64,000 nt of DNA from Phytomonospora endophytica (GTDB lineage: Bacteria > Actinomycetota > Actinomycetes > Mycobacteriales > Micromonosporaceae): the NCBI RefSeq assembly GCF_014202425.1, contig NZ_JACHGT010000009.1:124001-188000 (forward strand). The letters are read 5' to 3'. Both the position numbers and the translations under genes were made by a program. Position 1 is the stretch's first letter. Each line of letters starts with the position of its first letter. The notes below the pieces were generated by a model. That model was not told where the DNA came from. It did no database searches and saw only the letters and a program-made list of their open reading frames with translations. Of this stretch, positions 27,997 through 36,285 are shown piece by piece.

Positions 27997-28058
27997 GACT
28001 GAACGGTCCCCGGCGGGGGTATCGCGACACGGTGCCGTCCCCGACCGAGGAGCCGCCC

Positions 28059-28931
28059 GTGTTCACCGGATTCACCCTCGACCACATCGACGTCGGTGAC
28101 GTCGTCCTGCGCGTCCGCCACGGTGGGGAGGGACCTCCCGTCCTGCTCCTGCACGGGCATCCCCGCACGCACGTCACCTGGCATGCCGTCGCCGAGAGGC
28201 TCGCGCCCTTCCACACCGTCGTCTGCCCGGACATGCGCGGATACGGCCAGTCCGGCAAACCGGAGCCCGCCGACGACCACTCCCCGCACTCCAAACGGGC
28301 CGTCGCCGCCGACGGCGCCGAACTCATGCGCCTGCTCGGCCACGAACGCTTCGCCGTCATGGGCCACGACCGGGGCGGCCCGGCCGCGCTGCGGCTGGCC
28401 CTGGACCACCCGGAGCGGGTAGCCGCCCTCGCCCTCGGCGACACCGTCCCGATCAGCGAGCACCTGCGGCGCTGCGACGAGCGTTTCGCAACGGCGTGGT
28501 GGCACTGGTTCTTCTTCGCCCAGCCCGACAAGCCCGAGCGGGCCATCCTCGCCGACCCGGCCGCCTGGTACGGGGGCACGCCCGAGCACATGGGCCCCGA
28601 GGCCTGGGACGACTACCAGAAGGCGATCCACGACCCGGCGGTCGTGCGGGGAATGCTGGAGGACTACCGCGCGGGACTGACCGTCGACCGCGCGCACGAG
28701 GACGCCGACCGCGCGGCCGGACGGCGGGTGGACTGCCCACTGCTGGTCATGTGGTCGACCGAGGACGACCTGCTGGAGCTCTATCCCGACCTGGACGCGA
28801 TCTGGCGGGAGTGGTCTGCCGGGGAGCCGCGCATGGTGCCGATCCACAGCGGTCACCACATGGCCGAGGAGGCGCCCGGCGAGGTCGCCGGGGCCCTGCG
28901 GGCGTTCTTCACGGAAGTGGGCTGGGTCTAG
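28059..28931 (+). CDS. Alpha/beta hydrolase, haloacetate-dehalogenase-like
   Basis: A 290-residue alpha/beta-fold hydrolase. The nucleophile elbow is VMGHDRGGPAALR with Asp104, the HDRG type of fluoroacetate/haloacetate dehalogenases and epoxide hydrolases. HGHPRTHVTWH supplies the oxyanion region, and the base histidine is in HSGHHMAEEAP. Dehalogenase activity is a family inference; the true substrate is unknown. The GTG at 28059 is chosen because GAGGAG lies six bases upstream. It follows the SGNH-like gene by 63 bases on the same strand. Its stop overlaps the convergent hypothetical gene in CTAG. Confidence 0.87.
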   Translation: MFTGFTLDHIDVGDVVLRVRHGGEGPPVLLLHGHPRTHVTWHAVAERLAPFHTVVCPDMRGYGQSGKPEPADDHSPHSKRAVAADGAELMRLLGHERFAVMGHDRGGPAALRLALDHPERVAALALGDTVPISEHLRRCDERFATAWWHWFFFAQPDKPERAILADPAAWYGGTPEHMGPEAWDDYQKAIHDPAVVRGMLEDYRAGLTVDRAHEDADRAAGRRVDCPLLVMWSTEDDLLELYPDLDAIWREWSAGEPRMVPIHSGHHMAEEAPGEVAGALRAFFTEVGWV

Positions 28932-29254
28932 GCGAAGATGACCCGGTGCGTCTCCCGCAGCGACACGAGGGCCTTGTCGCCGGTGAGTTCGTCCGGGCCG
29001 GCCGCGTCGAGGTCGGCGGCGACGACGCGCAGCTGGTCGGGGAGGGCGTAGTCGTTCTCCAGGTGCGGGACCCGGCGGAGCTGACGGCCTTCGACGTCGG
29101 CACAGAGATCGGCGAGGTGCTGTACGAGCTCGTACAGCACCTCGCGTCGCGTCCGGGAGCCCGAGGCGGGCGTCGTGGCGCGCCAGCGGGCCGGTCCCCA
29201 GCCCGCCACCTGACCGGCGACGCGTTCGGCGAGGACGCCGATGGTCTCGGTCAC
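28928..29254 (-). CDS. Conserved hypothetical, coupled to the Bax-inhibitor gene
   Basis: A 108-residue soluble helical protein (TETIGVLAERVAGQVAGW; LYELVQHLADLCADVEG; VAADLDAAGPDELTGDKA). I do not recognise a family. Its GTG start shares one base with the TAG of the Bax-inhibitor-1 gene (TAGTG), so it is very likely cotranslated with it. No membrane segment or catalytic motif is visible. Confidence 0.75.
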   Translation of the reverse strand: MTETIGVLAERVAGQVAGWGPARWRATTPASGSRTRREVLYELVQHLADLCADVEGRQLRRVPHLENDYALPDQLRVVAADLDAAGPDELTGDKALVSLRETHRVIFA

Positions 29255-30033
29255 TAGCGGCGCAGGTAGGACAGCAGCTTGAGGATCTGCCAGTACAGGA
29301 AGATCAGGCCGGCGAGCATGCCGAAGGCGGCGGCCCACGCGTACTTCTTCGGGGCGCCGGTGCGCACGCCCATCTCGACCATGTCGAAGTCGAGGACGAA
29401 GGTCATGGCCGCGACGATGATGCAGACGACGGTGAAGCCGATCGCGATGAGGCCGGCCTTCTCGTTGAGGTCGTAGACCTCAAGGCCCATGTTCGCGCCG
29501 AAGAGGTACAGCACGAAGTTGATGAAGCTCAGGGCCATGATGCCCAGCACCGCGCCGATGGTGATCTTCTTGAAGCGCGGGGTCGCGCGGATGACGCGCG
29601 ACTTGTAGAGCAGGGCCATCGTGGCGAACACACCGAAGGTGCCCATCACGGCCTGGATGACGATGCCGGGGAAGCGGTTCTCGAAGACCGCGCTCACCGC
29701 GCCGAGCATGAGTCCCTGCGCGACGGCGTAGGTGATGATCACGGCCGGGTTGGTGATGGTCGTGAACCAGGAGGCGAGGATGACCGCGAGACCGACGATC
29801 GAGCCGACCGCGATGAGGACGGGCGCGACCTTGGGCGCGATGGTCCACATGTTCCAGGCGACGGCACCGGCGATGCCGGTGAGGGCGATCAGCCCGATGG
29901 TGCGGATGACGACGTCGTCGAGGGTCATCGGCGTGACACGGGGGGCGTTCACCATGTGCCCGTACTCGGGGGCGGGCGCCTGCTGCCGGGATCCCTGTAC
30001 CCACCGGTTCAGCGCGGGGTTCGAGCTGCGCAC
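29254..30033 (-). CDS. Bax-inhibitor-1/YccA family membrane protein
   Basis: A 259-residue protein with seven predicted helices. The family signatures are YAVAQGLMLGAVSAVFENRF and the C-terminal FDMVEMGVRTGAPKKYAWAAAFGMLAGLIFLYWQILKLL, with the conserved aspartates of the di-aspartyl pH/Ca sensor. Bacterial members such as YetJ are calcium-leak channels, YccA modulates FtsH; the role here is unknown. The GTG at 30033 is preceded by AGGAGG; the far longer open frame upstream is not coding. Confidence 0.9.
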   Translation of the reverse strand: MRSSNPALNRWVQGSRQQAPAPEYGHMVNAPRVTPMTLDDVVIRTIGLIALTGIAGAVAWNMWTIAPKVAPVLIAVGSIVGLAVILASWFTTITNPAVIITYAVAQGLMLGAVSAVFENRFPGIVIQAVMGTFGVFATMALLYKSRVIRATPRFKKITIGAVLGIMALSFINFVLYLFGANMGLEVYDLNEKAGLIAIGFTVVCIIVAAMTFVLDFDMVEMGVRTGAPKKYAWAAAFGMLAGLIFLYWQILKLLSYLRR

Positions 30034-30181
30034 AACTTCCTCCTGTGGTCGAGCGTCAGGACAAGAGTAGAGCGCCGAAACGACAATCCGGTAACGATCC
30101 ACGCCGAGGGCGGCATGCCCGCAGGTCACGGGCCCGGCCGTGCGGGGGCAGTGTTTGCCGACACGTCCGGGGTGCGTCAGG

Positions 30182-31111
30182 ATGGGCTCCGCCCACGCCC
30201 GAACGCCCGAGCCCGTAAGTGAGCACGCCTTGCCCGACATCGCCTCCGGCGGCCCCGCCCTGCCGCCTGCTGTCCCGCCAACTCCGGACCTGCCGACTCC
30301 GGACCTGCCTCCCACCCCGCCCCGCCGTCGGCGCCGGTGGCCGCTCCTCCTGTTTCCCGTCGCCGTCGCCGTCGCCGTCGCCGCGGCCGTCTTCCTGCCG
30401 CCGCGTCCGGTGGCGGAGCTCGTCCAGCCGTCCGGAGACGCCTTCACCGGCACTCCGGCCGCGCTGTGGGGACCGCCGGAGGACCTGACCGTGCCCCCGG
30501 CCCGCTCCGTCGGCCCCTTCGGCCGGGAGATGGTCGCCGACGCCCTCGAAGACGCGCGCGGCGCGCTCATCGCCGGGCGTGTCACCTGGGACCGCGACGG
30601 GGACGCCTTCGGCGACCGCTTCGCCCCCGGCATACGCGAGTGGATCGGCGAGCTCGTGACCGACACCGGCCGGACCTTCCTCGTCAGCGAGTTCCGGGCG
30701 GGGACCGCCGCCCGGCCGGACGTCCGGGTGACCGGCGACTTCGCGTTCTCCACGGAGATCGACGACCACGGCCGTCCGGTGCTCCAGGTGCGGACGCGGA
30801 CGGTGTGGGCCTACGCCTTCCCGCACGCCGGGCGTGATCGCCCGGTGATGCTCTCGGTGACCGTGGACTGGTGGTTTCCGCATCCGGACGGCACCACCGC
30901 GGAAGGCGTGGGGATGTGGATGCACCTGTCGCAGGTCGATGTCGCCGGCGCCGACTGCGCGGATCTCCGGCTGGGCTACCTGAGTCCGGGCGAGCCCGCC
31001 ACCGCGTCGGGGCCGCGCGACGACTCCGGCCGGATCGACTGGGCTGCCATCGGAAAGGTCGGGGACGCGCCCGAACCCGGCCCGGACGACCTCTGTTTCC
31101 ACGAGGGCTGA
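30182..31111 (+). CDS. Membrane-anchored exported protein, paralogue of the next gene
   Basis: A 309-residue protein with a Pro/Thr-rich cytoplasmic N-terminus (PPTPDLPTPDLPPTPPRRRR), one helix (WPLLLFPVAVAVAVAAAVFL) and an exported domain. The core FTGTPAALWG…MVADALEDARGALIAGRVTW…DRFAPGIREWIGEL aligns with the same region of the next gene, so this is a tandem duplication. Cysteines near the C-terminus (GADCADLRLG, DDLCFHEG) are shared in position. Function unknown. The ATG at 30182 is uncertain because no good Shine-Dalgarno is present. Confidence 0.72.
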   Translation: MGSAHARTPEPVSEHALPDIASGGPALPPAVPPTPDLPTPDLPPTPPRRRRRWPLLLFPVAVAVAVAAAVFLPPRPVAELVQPSGDAFTGTPAALWGPPEDLTVPPARSVGPFGREMVADALEDARGALIAGRVTWDRDGDAFGDRFAPGIREWIGELVTDTGRTFLVSEFRAGTAARPDVRVTGDFAFSTEIDDHGRPVLQVRTRTVWAYAFPHAGRDRPVMLSVTVDWWFPHPDGTTAEGVGMWMHLSQVDVAGADCADLRLGYLSPGEPATASGPRDDSGRIDWAAIGKVGDAPEPGPDDLCFHEG

Positions 31112-31185
31112 AGCCCGCACCAACGCGAACCCCACCAAGAACCCTGCGGCCTCCCTCGCCGCCGTCGACCCCACCCCGAGGAATC

Positions 31186-32064
31186 ATGGACCCCTTCCAC
31201 ACCCTCCGCCGCCGGCGGCGTGTCCGCGACGTGCTCAAGACCGCCTTCGGCATCACCCTCACCGTCATCGTCTGCGGGCTGCTCATCACCGTCGGTCTCG
31301 CCCGCGCGGGCGTCATCGACCTGCCGGTCGGCGACGGCGGCTCCGACTCCGCCGGCCCCTCGGACGAGGCGAGCGGCCCGTCCTCGCCTTTCGACGGCAC
31401 GCCCGCCGCCGAGTTCGGCACCTTCGCCGAGCTGAAGTTCCCCAAGGCGAAGGCGACGAAGCGTTTCGGCAAGAACACCGTCGCCGATGCCCTCGACACC
31501 GTCCGGGACATGATCGAGGCGGGCCGCGTCGACTGGCCGTCGAAGCCGCAGAAGCCCGCGGCCTTCGCGAAGCGCTTCGCGCCCTCACAGCGTGACGACA
31601 TCGCGGAGATCCTCGGCGGGTCGGAACGGCTGGCCTATGTCAGCGCGATCCTCGACGGGCGCTCGCTGGTCGCCGAACCGCGCGTCACCGGAAGCATTTC
31701 AGTGAAAGAAAAACTCACCGCGAACACTGTGCGCGTCCTGGAAATCCGCACGAATCTGGTCTGGGCCTACGGTTTCGACGGTCCGCTGCTCGCCCCCGGC
31801 GACAACCTCCTGGTCCTCAACACCCAGCAGGTGTGGCAGTTCGGCCGCGAAGGGGAGGTCCGTCCCGAGGACGAGGGGCTGTGGCCGGCCGACACCGGCT
31901 ACTTCGCGCAGAACATCGAGTGCGGCCATTTCGACGACGGCTTCCTCTCCGCATACCGCGCCGATCCCGCGCAGTACGGCGAGGGGACTCCGTCGGGCGA
32001 TGACCCCGACGCGGCCTTCGATCCCGAGCTAGATCTCTCGAAGGTCGGCGACGACTGCCACTGA
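31186..32064 (+). CDS. Membrane-anchored exported protein, paralogue of the preceding gene
   Basis: A 292-residue protein with a basic N-terminus (FHTLRRRRRVRDVL), one helix (TAFGITLTVIVCGLLITVGLA), an acidic Ser/Gly linker, and an exported domain sharing FDGTPAAEFG…TVADALDTVRDMIEAGRVDW…KRFAPSQRDDIAEIL with its neighbour. The two C-terminal cysteines (NIECGHFDDG and GDDCH) also correspond. The ATG is preceded by GAGGAATC. Roughly 31700–31720 is unusually A/T-rich for this genome (GTGAAAGAAAAACT). A hairpin terminator follows. Confidence 0.82.
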   Translation: MDPFHTLRRRRRVRDVLKTAFGITLTVIVCGLLITVGLARAGVIDLPVGDGGSDSAGPSDEASGPSSPFDGTPAAEFGTFAELKFPKAKATKRFGKNTVADALDTVRDMIEAGRVDWPSKPQKPAAFAKRFAPSQRDDIAEILGGSERLAYVSAILDGRSLVAEPRVTGSISVKEKLTANTVRVLEIRTNLVWAYGFDGPLLAPGDNLLVLNTQQVWQFGREGEVRPEDEGLWPADTGYFAQNIECGHFDDGFLSAYRADPAQYGEGTPSGDDPDAAFDPELDLSKVGDDCH

Positions 32065-32088
32065 CGCGCTTCGCGTCGTCCCAGGTGG

Positions 32089-32118
32089 GCCGCCGTCCGG
32101 TTCAGGACCGGCGGCGGC
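32089..32118 (+). terminator. Hairpin after the paralogue pair
   Basis: GCCGCCG-T-CCGG pairs with CCGGCGGCGGC around a seven-base loop with one bulged T, 25 bases after the stop. Confidence 0.65.
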
Positions 32119-32315
32119 TCGACCCCTTACGAATACTTTGACCGTTATCGATGGGCCAATCGGCGTGGGGGGCCGCTCCGGTCGGCAGAAAAATCTTGAC
32201 CGGACGGCGGAACCGCACGCCAGGGGATGTCGTCCAAGATGAACACCGGTGGCCCACCACCACACCGACAGCGAAAGAGCCGACGTCCTCAAGGGACCAT
32301 CGGCTCTGAACGCGG

Positions 32316-32397
32316 TGCCCGGGGAGGGACTCGAACCCTCACGCCTCGCGGCAACTGCTTTTAAGGCAGTTGTGTCTCCCGTTTCCACCACCCGGGC
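32316..32397 (-). tRNA. tRNA-Leu (anticodon TAA)
   Basis: On the minus strand the 82-nt sequence folds as a class II tRNA. The acceptor stem GCCCGGG pairs with CCCGGGC and is followed by discriminator A. The D-arm is GTGGTGGAAACGGGAGAC-like. The anticodon arm ACTGC–CTTAAAA–GCAGT gives TAA, and GGTTCGAGTCC is the T-loop. A variable arm lies between them. CCA is not encoded. This tRNA reads TTA/TTG; TTA codons are rare in such genomes and in Streptomyces mark developmental genes. TACCGT about 15 bases upstream is a candidate −10. Confidence 0.95.
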
Positions 32398-32465
32398 GTA
32401 GATGACACGGTAGCGGTGATCTGGCTCTCAGCGCTCCCCTGAAATAAGCCGTATAGAACGCTTAT

Positions 32466-32495
32466 CCGGCAAAGGGTTCGTAACTTTTTTGCCGG
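32466..32495. repeat. Inverted repeat upstream of tRNA-Leu and the GT-C-like gene
   Basis: CCGGCAAA and TTTGCCGG form a perfect 8-bp dyad around 14 bases that are A/T-rich (GTTCGTAACTTT). It lies in the divergent region between tRNA-Leu and the large membrane protein. Either a regulatory dyad or an incidental hairpin. Confidence 0.35.
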
Positions 32496-32537
32496 TGTCG
32501 CGAGAAGCCCGCGGCCGCGCGCGGCTAAGGTGCCGTT

Positions 32538-34319
32538 GTGGCAACGATCCCCCGGTGGCGACGCCGCCTCTCGCACCGGATCTCCACCGACCTGACCGCC
32601 GCCGCGACGTACCTCGCCCTGGCCGTCTACATCGGACACCAGCTGCTCGCCGCCCCCAACTCCCGGCTCCTCGCGCGCAACTGGCAGGACCAGGTCCTCA
32701 TCGAGTGGTTCCTCGCCTACGGCAGCCGGGTCTGGCTCGGCGACTTCGATCTCGTCACCGACCGCCTCAACTCCCCCGACGGCGTGAACCTCATGTCGAA
32801 CGCATCCCACATCGCCCATGCCGTCCTCCTGGCACCGGTGACGTGGATCTGGGGCGCGCCGGTCAGTTTCGCCGTCGCTCTCGTGCTGAACCTCGCGGCG
32901 ACCGCCCTCGGCTGGTACCTGCTGTTCTCCCGCGAACTGGTGACCTCGCGGATCGCGGCCTTCACCGGCGGCCTCTTCGCCGGTTTCGCGCCCGGCATGA
33001 TCTCCCAGTCCCAGTCGCACCTGCACATCTCGGCGGGATGGCTGACACCGCTGCTGTTCTGGTGCGTCATCAAGCTCTGGCGGTCGAAGCGGCCGGTCCG
33101 CTGGGGCGCGTTGCTCGGGGTGCTCGCCGCCGCGCAGCTGTTCGTCGGCGAGGAGGTCCTGTTCTTCGCCGTGGCCGCCACGGCGATCTTCGCGATCGCC
33201 TACGCGGCACAGAACTTCGCCGCCTTCAAGGCCCGCGTCATCGAACTCGGTCTCGGGTTGTGCACGGCGGCCTTCATCGGGCTGGCGCTGGTCGCCTATC
33301 CGCTGTCGGTCCAGTTCACCGGACCGCAGCACCTCATCAACGCGCCCTTTTCCGCCGAGTACTTCAGCGCCGACCTGCTGTCCTGGATCGCCTACTCGCC
33401 GCTGACCTGGGCCGGCGAGGCCACCGACATCACACCGATCGCGCCGAACCACACCGAACTCAACACCTTCCTCGGTCCGGTGCTCATCGTTCTGGTGGTC
33501 GTCACGACGGTGTTCCTGTGGCGGCGAAGGCCGGTCGTGCGGCCCCTCGCCGTGGTCGTGCTGCTGATGTTCGCGCTGTCGCTCGGGCCGGAGATCATCA
33601 TCGGCGGCACCCGCACAGGCGTTCCCGGGCCTTACGCCCTCATCGCCGACGTGCCCGTCATCGACGCCGCCCTGCCGACCCGCTACGCCCTCGTGGCCAT
33701 CCCGGTCATCGGCGCGCTGCTGGCGTTGATCGTCAACGCGGCCAAGCCTCGCGGCCTGCTGACCGCACTGCGGCTCCAGCTCGGCGGACTGCCCGGCGAC
33801 CGGCACCTCGTCGCCCGCTGGACGACGCTCATCGTCGTCGCCATCGCCCTCGTCCCCTTGTTCCCGACCACCCTGCCGGTGGCCCCGCGCATGCCCATCC
33901 CCGACTTCATCGCGAGTGGACAGTGGCGCGACTGCGTCCCGCCCGGCGGCGTGCTCGTCCCCGTCCCGCCGCCCACGCCGGGAAACCCGAACACCATGCG
34001 CTGGCCGGCCTACGCCAACGGCGCCTTCGGCGTCCCCGAGGGCTTCTTCCTCGGCCCCTACGGCAAGGACGGCGTCACCTCGATGGGCACGTGGTCACGC
34101 GGGACGGCCCGCATCTGGCGGGACGTGTGGGAGACCGGCGCCGTACCGGTGATCGACGACGAGCAGCGGGCCAAGACCCGCGAGGACCTCGCGGCGTGGA
34201 AGGCCGACTGCGTCGTCATCCCCGACTACGGCCGCCAGTCGGAGCTCATCCGGGTCACCACCGACCTCATGGGACCCGGCGAGCCCTTCGGCGACGTGTG
34301 GATCTGGCGGGTGCCCTGA
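32538..34319 (+). CDS. Polytopic membrane protein, GT-C glycosyltransferase-like
   Basis: A 593-residue protein with about ten to twelve membrane helices and a soluble C-terminal domain (from about residue 460, GVLVPVPPPTPGNPNTMRWPAY onward). Near the N-terminus, NWQDQVLIEWFLAYGSR and LNSPDGVNLMSNASH occupy the first periplasmic loop, where GT-C enzymes carry catalytic acidic residues; SQSQSHLHISAGW is also typical of this group. Such enzymes use polyprenyl-phosphate sugars in cell-wall or protein glycosylation; that role is inferred. The GTG is preceded by AAGGTG. No other glycan genes surround it. Confidence 0.75.
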   Translation: MATIPRWRRRLSHRISTDLTAAATYLALAVYIGHQLLAAPNSRLLARNWQDQVLIEWFLAYGSRVWLGDFDLVTDRLNSPDGVNLMSNASHIAHAVLLAPVTWIWGAPVSFAVALVLNLAATALGWYLLFSRELVTSRIAAFTGGLFAGFAPGMISQSQSHLHISAGWLTPLLFWCVIKLWRSKRPVRWGALLGVLAAAQLFVGEEVLFFAVAATAIFAIAYAAQNFAAFKARVIELGLGLCTAAFIGLALVAYPLSVQFTGPQHLINAPFSAEYFSADLLSWIAYSPLTWAGEATDITPIAPNHTELNTFLGPVLIVLVVVTTVFLWRRRPVVRPLAVVVLLMFALSLGPEIIIGGTRTGVPGPYALIADVPVIDAALPTRYALVAIPVIGALLALIVNAAKPRGLLTALRLQLGGLPGDRHLVARWTTLIVVAIALVPLFPTTLPVAPRMPIPDFIASGQWRDCVPPGGVLVPVPPPTPGNPNTMRWPAYANGAFGVPEGFFLGPYGKDGVTSMGTWSRGTARIWRDVWETGAVPVIDDEQRAKTREDLAAWKADCVVIPDYGRQSELIRVTTDLMGPGEPFGDVWIWRVP

Positions 34320-34340
34320 CCGGACACCCGCCGGAACCGC

Positions 34341-35681
34341 TCAGGCCTGCGGCGGCCTGCTGGCCTCGCTGAACGGGTCGTGCGGTTCGTGCAGTTCACC
34401 GAGCTGCACGATCTCGCGCTTGGTGAGCAGCGCCAGGGTCCAGTCGGCGACGACGCGGACCTTGCGCCCGAAGCCCGGCACCCGCATCAGGTGGTACGAG
34501 CGGTGCAGGAACCAGGCGAAGATGCCCTTGGCCTTGATCCCGTAGACGTGCGCGACGCCCTTGTGCAGCCCGAGGCTGGCCACCGAACCGGCGTACTTGT
34601 GCCGGTACTCGACGGGCGGCTTACCGCGTACCGCGAGGACCAGGTTCCCCGCCAGCCGGACCGCCTGGCGCACGGCGTGCTGCGCGCTCGGCGAGCAGAA
34701 CGCGCCCGGCTCGCCGGTCAGGTCGGGGACCTGCGCGCTGTCGCCGGCGCCCCACGCACCTTCGAGGACGTTGCCGTCCTCGTCGGCGACCTGGAGGGTC
34801 GGCAGGCAGATGACGTGGCCTTTCGGGCCGATCGGCAGATCGCTCCGGCGGACCATCGGGTTCGGCTTTACCCCGGCGGTCCACACGATGGTGTCGGCGT
34901 CGAACTCGGCGCCGTCGGAGAGCACGACGTGCTTGTCCTCGCAGGACTTCAGCAGCGTGTTGAGCCGGATGTCGAGGCCGCGCTTGATGAGCTGCTGGAC
35001 GGTGTAGACGCCCATGTCGGGCCCGACCTCGGGCAGGATCTTCTGGCTCGCCTCGACCAGCACCCAGCGGGTCTGGTCCATCTCCAGCTCCGGGTAGACC
35101 CGGATGGCGTCGCGGACCATGTCCTCCAGCTCGGCGAGGGCCTCGATCCCGGCGAAGCCGCCGCCGACGAACACGAAGGACAGCGCGCGGCGGCGCACGT
35201 GCTCGTCGGTGGTCGTCGCGGCGATGTCGAGCCGCGACAGGACGTGGTTGCGCAGGTAGATGGCCTCGCCCATGGTCTTGAAGCCGATGGCGTGCTCGGC
35301 GAGGCCGGGGATGGGCAGGGTCCGCGAGACCGATCCGGGGGCCACGACGATGTGGTCGTAGGAGACCTGGCGGGCCGGGCCGACGATGGGCTGGACGGTC
35401 ACCTCGCGGGACGCGTGGTCGATGCGGGTGACGAGCCCGGCGAGGATCGTGCACTTCTTGAGGTTGCGGCGCAGCGAGATGACGCCGTGCCGGGGCGAGA
35501 TGTGCCCGGCCGCCGCCTCGGGCAGGAACGGCTGGTAGGTCATGTGCTGGTTCGGGTCGACGACGACCACTTCCACCGCGCCTTTGCGGATCTCGGTGCG
35601 GAGCTTGCGACTCAGGCGCTCGGCGACATAGAAACCGACATGTCCGGCGCCGATGATGAGAATCCTCTTGCGGTCCACCAC
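34341..35681 (-). CDS. ndh: Type II NADH:quinone oxidoreductase (NDH-2)
   Basis: A 446-residue peripheral membrane flavoprotein that passes electrons from NADH to menaquinone without pumping. The FAD loop is ILIIGAGHVGFYVAERL, the NAD loop is FVFVGGGFAGIEALAEL, and WGAGDSAQVPD is the second FAD contact. AQHAVRQAVRLAGNL and the C-terminal amphipathic helix (FLHRSYHLMRVPGFGRKVRVVADWTL-like) are typical of NDH-2 membrane attachment. The first of two GTG codons (35681) is used. It appears monocistronic. Confidence 0.92.
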   Translation of the reverse strand: MVDRKRILIIGAGHVGFYVAERLSRKLRTEIRKGAVEVVVVDPNQHMTYQPFLPEAAAGHISPRHGVISLRRNLKKCTILAGLVTRIDHASREVTVQPIVGPARQVSYDHIVVAPGSVSRTLPIPGLAEHAIGFKTMGEAIYLRNHVLSRLDIAATTTDEHVRRRALSFVFVGGGFAGIEALAELEDMVRDAIRVYPELEMDQTRWVLVEASQKILPEVGPDMGVYTVQQLIKRGLDIRLNTLLKSCEDKHVVLSDGAEFDADTIVWTAGVKPNPMVRRSDLPIGPKGHVICLPTLQVADEDGNVLEGAWGAGDSAQVPDLTGEPGAFCSPSAQHAVRQAVRLAGNLVLAVRGKPPVEYRHKYAGSVASLGLHKGVAHVYGIKAKGIFAWFLHRSYHLMRVPGFGRKVRVVADWTLALLTKREIVQLGELHEPHDPFSEASRPPQA

Positions 35682-35730
35682 GCCATCATTGCGCCGATGG
35701 CGACCCGCCGGTAGCGATTCGGAAGCGACG

Positions 35731-36285
35731 TCACAGTTTTCGGAACACCAGCCAGGCGAGGACGCCGCCCAGACCGACGACCGCGGCGAGCCCGGCGAGG
35801 CCGTAGGCGATCGCGTCGGTGCGCCCGAACAGGCGCGGCAGCAGGCCGACCAGTGCCGACGCGGCCGCGGCGGCGAGCAGCACCAGGCCCGTCCGGCGTG
35901 CCCAGCCGGTGACGACCTCGGGCGTGACGTAGGTGTCCGTGCGCATCGTCACGGCCTGCGCCGCCGAGGTGTGGTGCGTGTAGAGCAGCGCGCCGAGAAG
36001 AAAGGCGAGGGCGTAGGAGTGCTCACCGGTCAGAGCCCACACGGCCACACAGGTCACGATCAGCGCCGTCGGCCAGACCTTCATCGGGCGGACCGTGGGC
36101 AGGATGGGCAACACGAGCGCGAACCCGGCCGCACGGGCCGCGCCGATCGCGGGCGCGGCGGCGGTGACGACGGCGAGGAAACCGGTGACGTAGACCGAGG
36201 TCCGGACGGCCATCGCGCCCGGCTGCGTCCGACGCAGCCAGGCCCGTCCCTGGTGGTAACGCTGCGCGAGGCGGGAGTCGTTCAT
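35731..36285 (-). CDS. Small polytopic membrane protein at the end of the MoxR operon
   Basis: A 184-residue protein with about five helices, e.g. SVYVTGFLAVVTAAAPAIGA, VWPTALIVTCVAVWALTG and GLVLLAAAAASALVGLLPRL. I do not recognise a family. The ATG follows the TAG of the DUF58 gene with no gap, so it is the last gene of the five-gene operon and presumably acts with it at the membrane. Confidence 0.78.
   Translation of the reverse strand: MNDSRLAQRYHQGRAWLRRTQPGAMAVRTSVYVTGFLAVVTAAAPAIGAARAAGFALVLPILPTVRPMKVWPTALIVTCVAVWALTGEHSYALAFLLGALLYTHHTSAAQAVTMRTDTYVTPEVVTGWARRTGLVLLAAAAASALVGLLPRLFGRTDAIAYGLAGLAAVVGLGGVLAWLVFRKL

Noticed and set aside
29254-30753. A 499-residue version of the Bax-inhibitor protein
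   Set aside because: Family homology and AGGAGG place the start at 30033; the upstream part is antisense to the 30182 gene.
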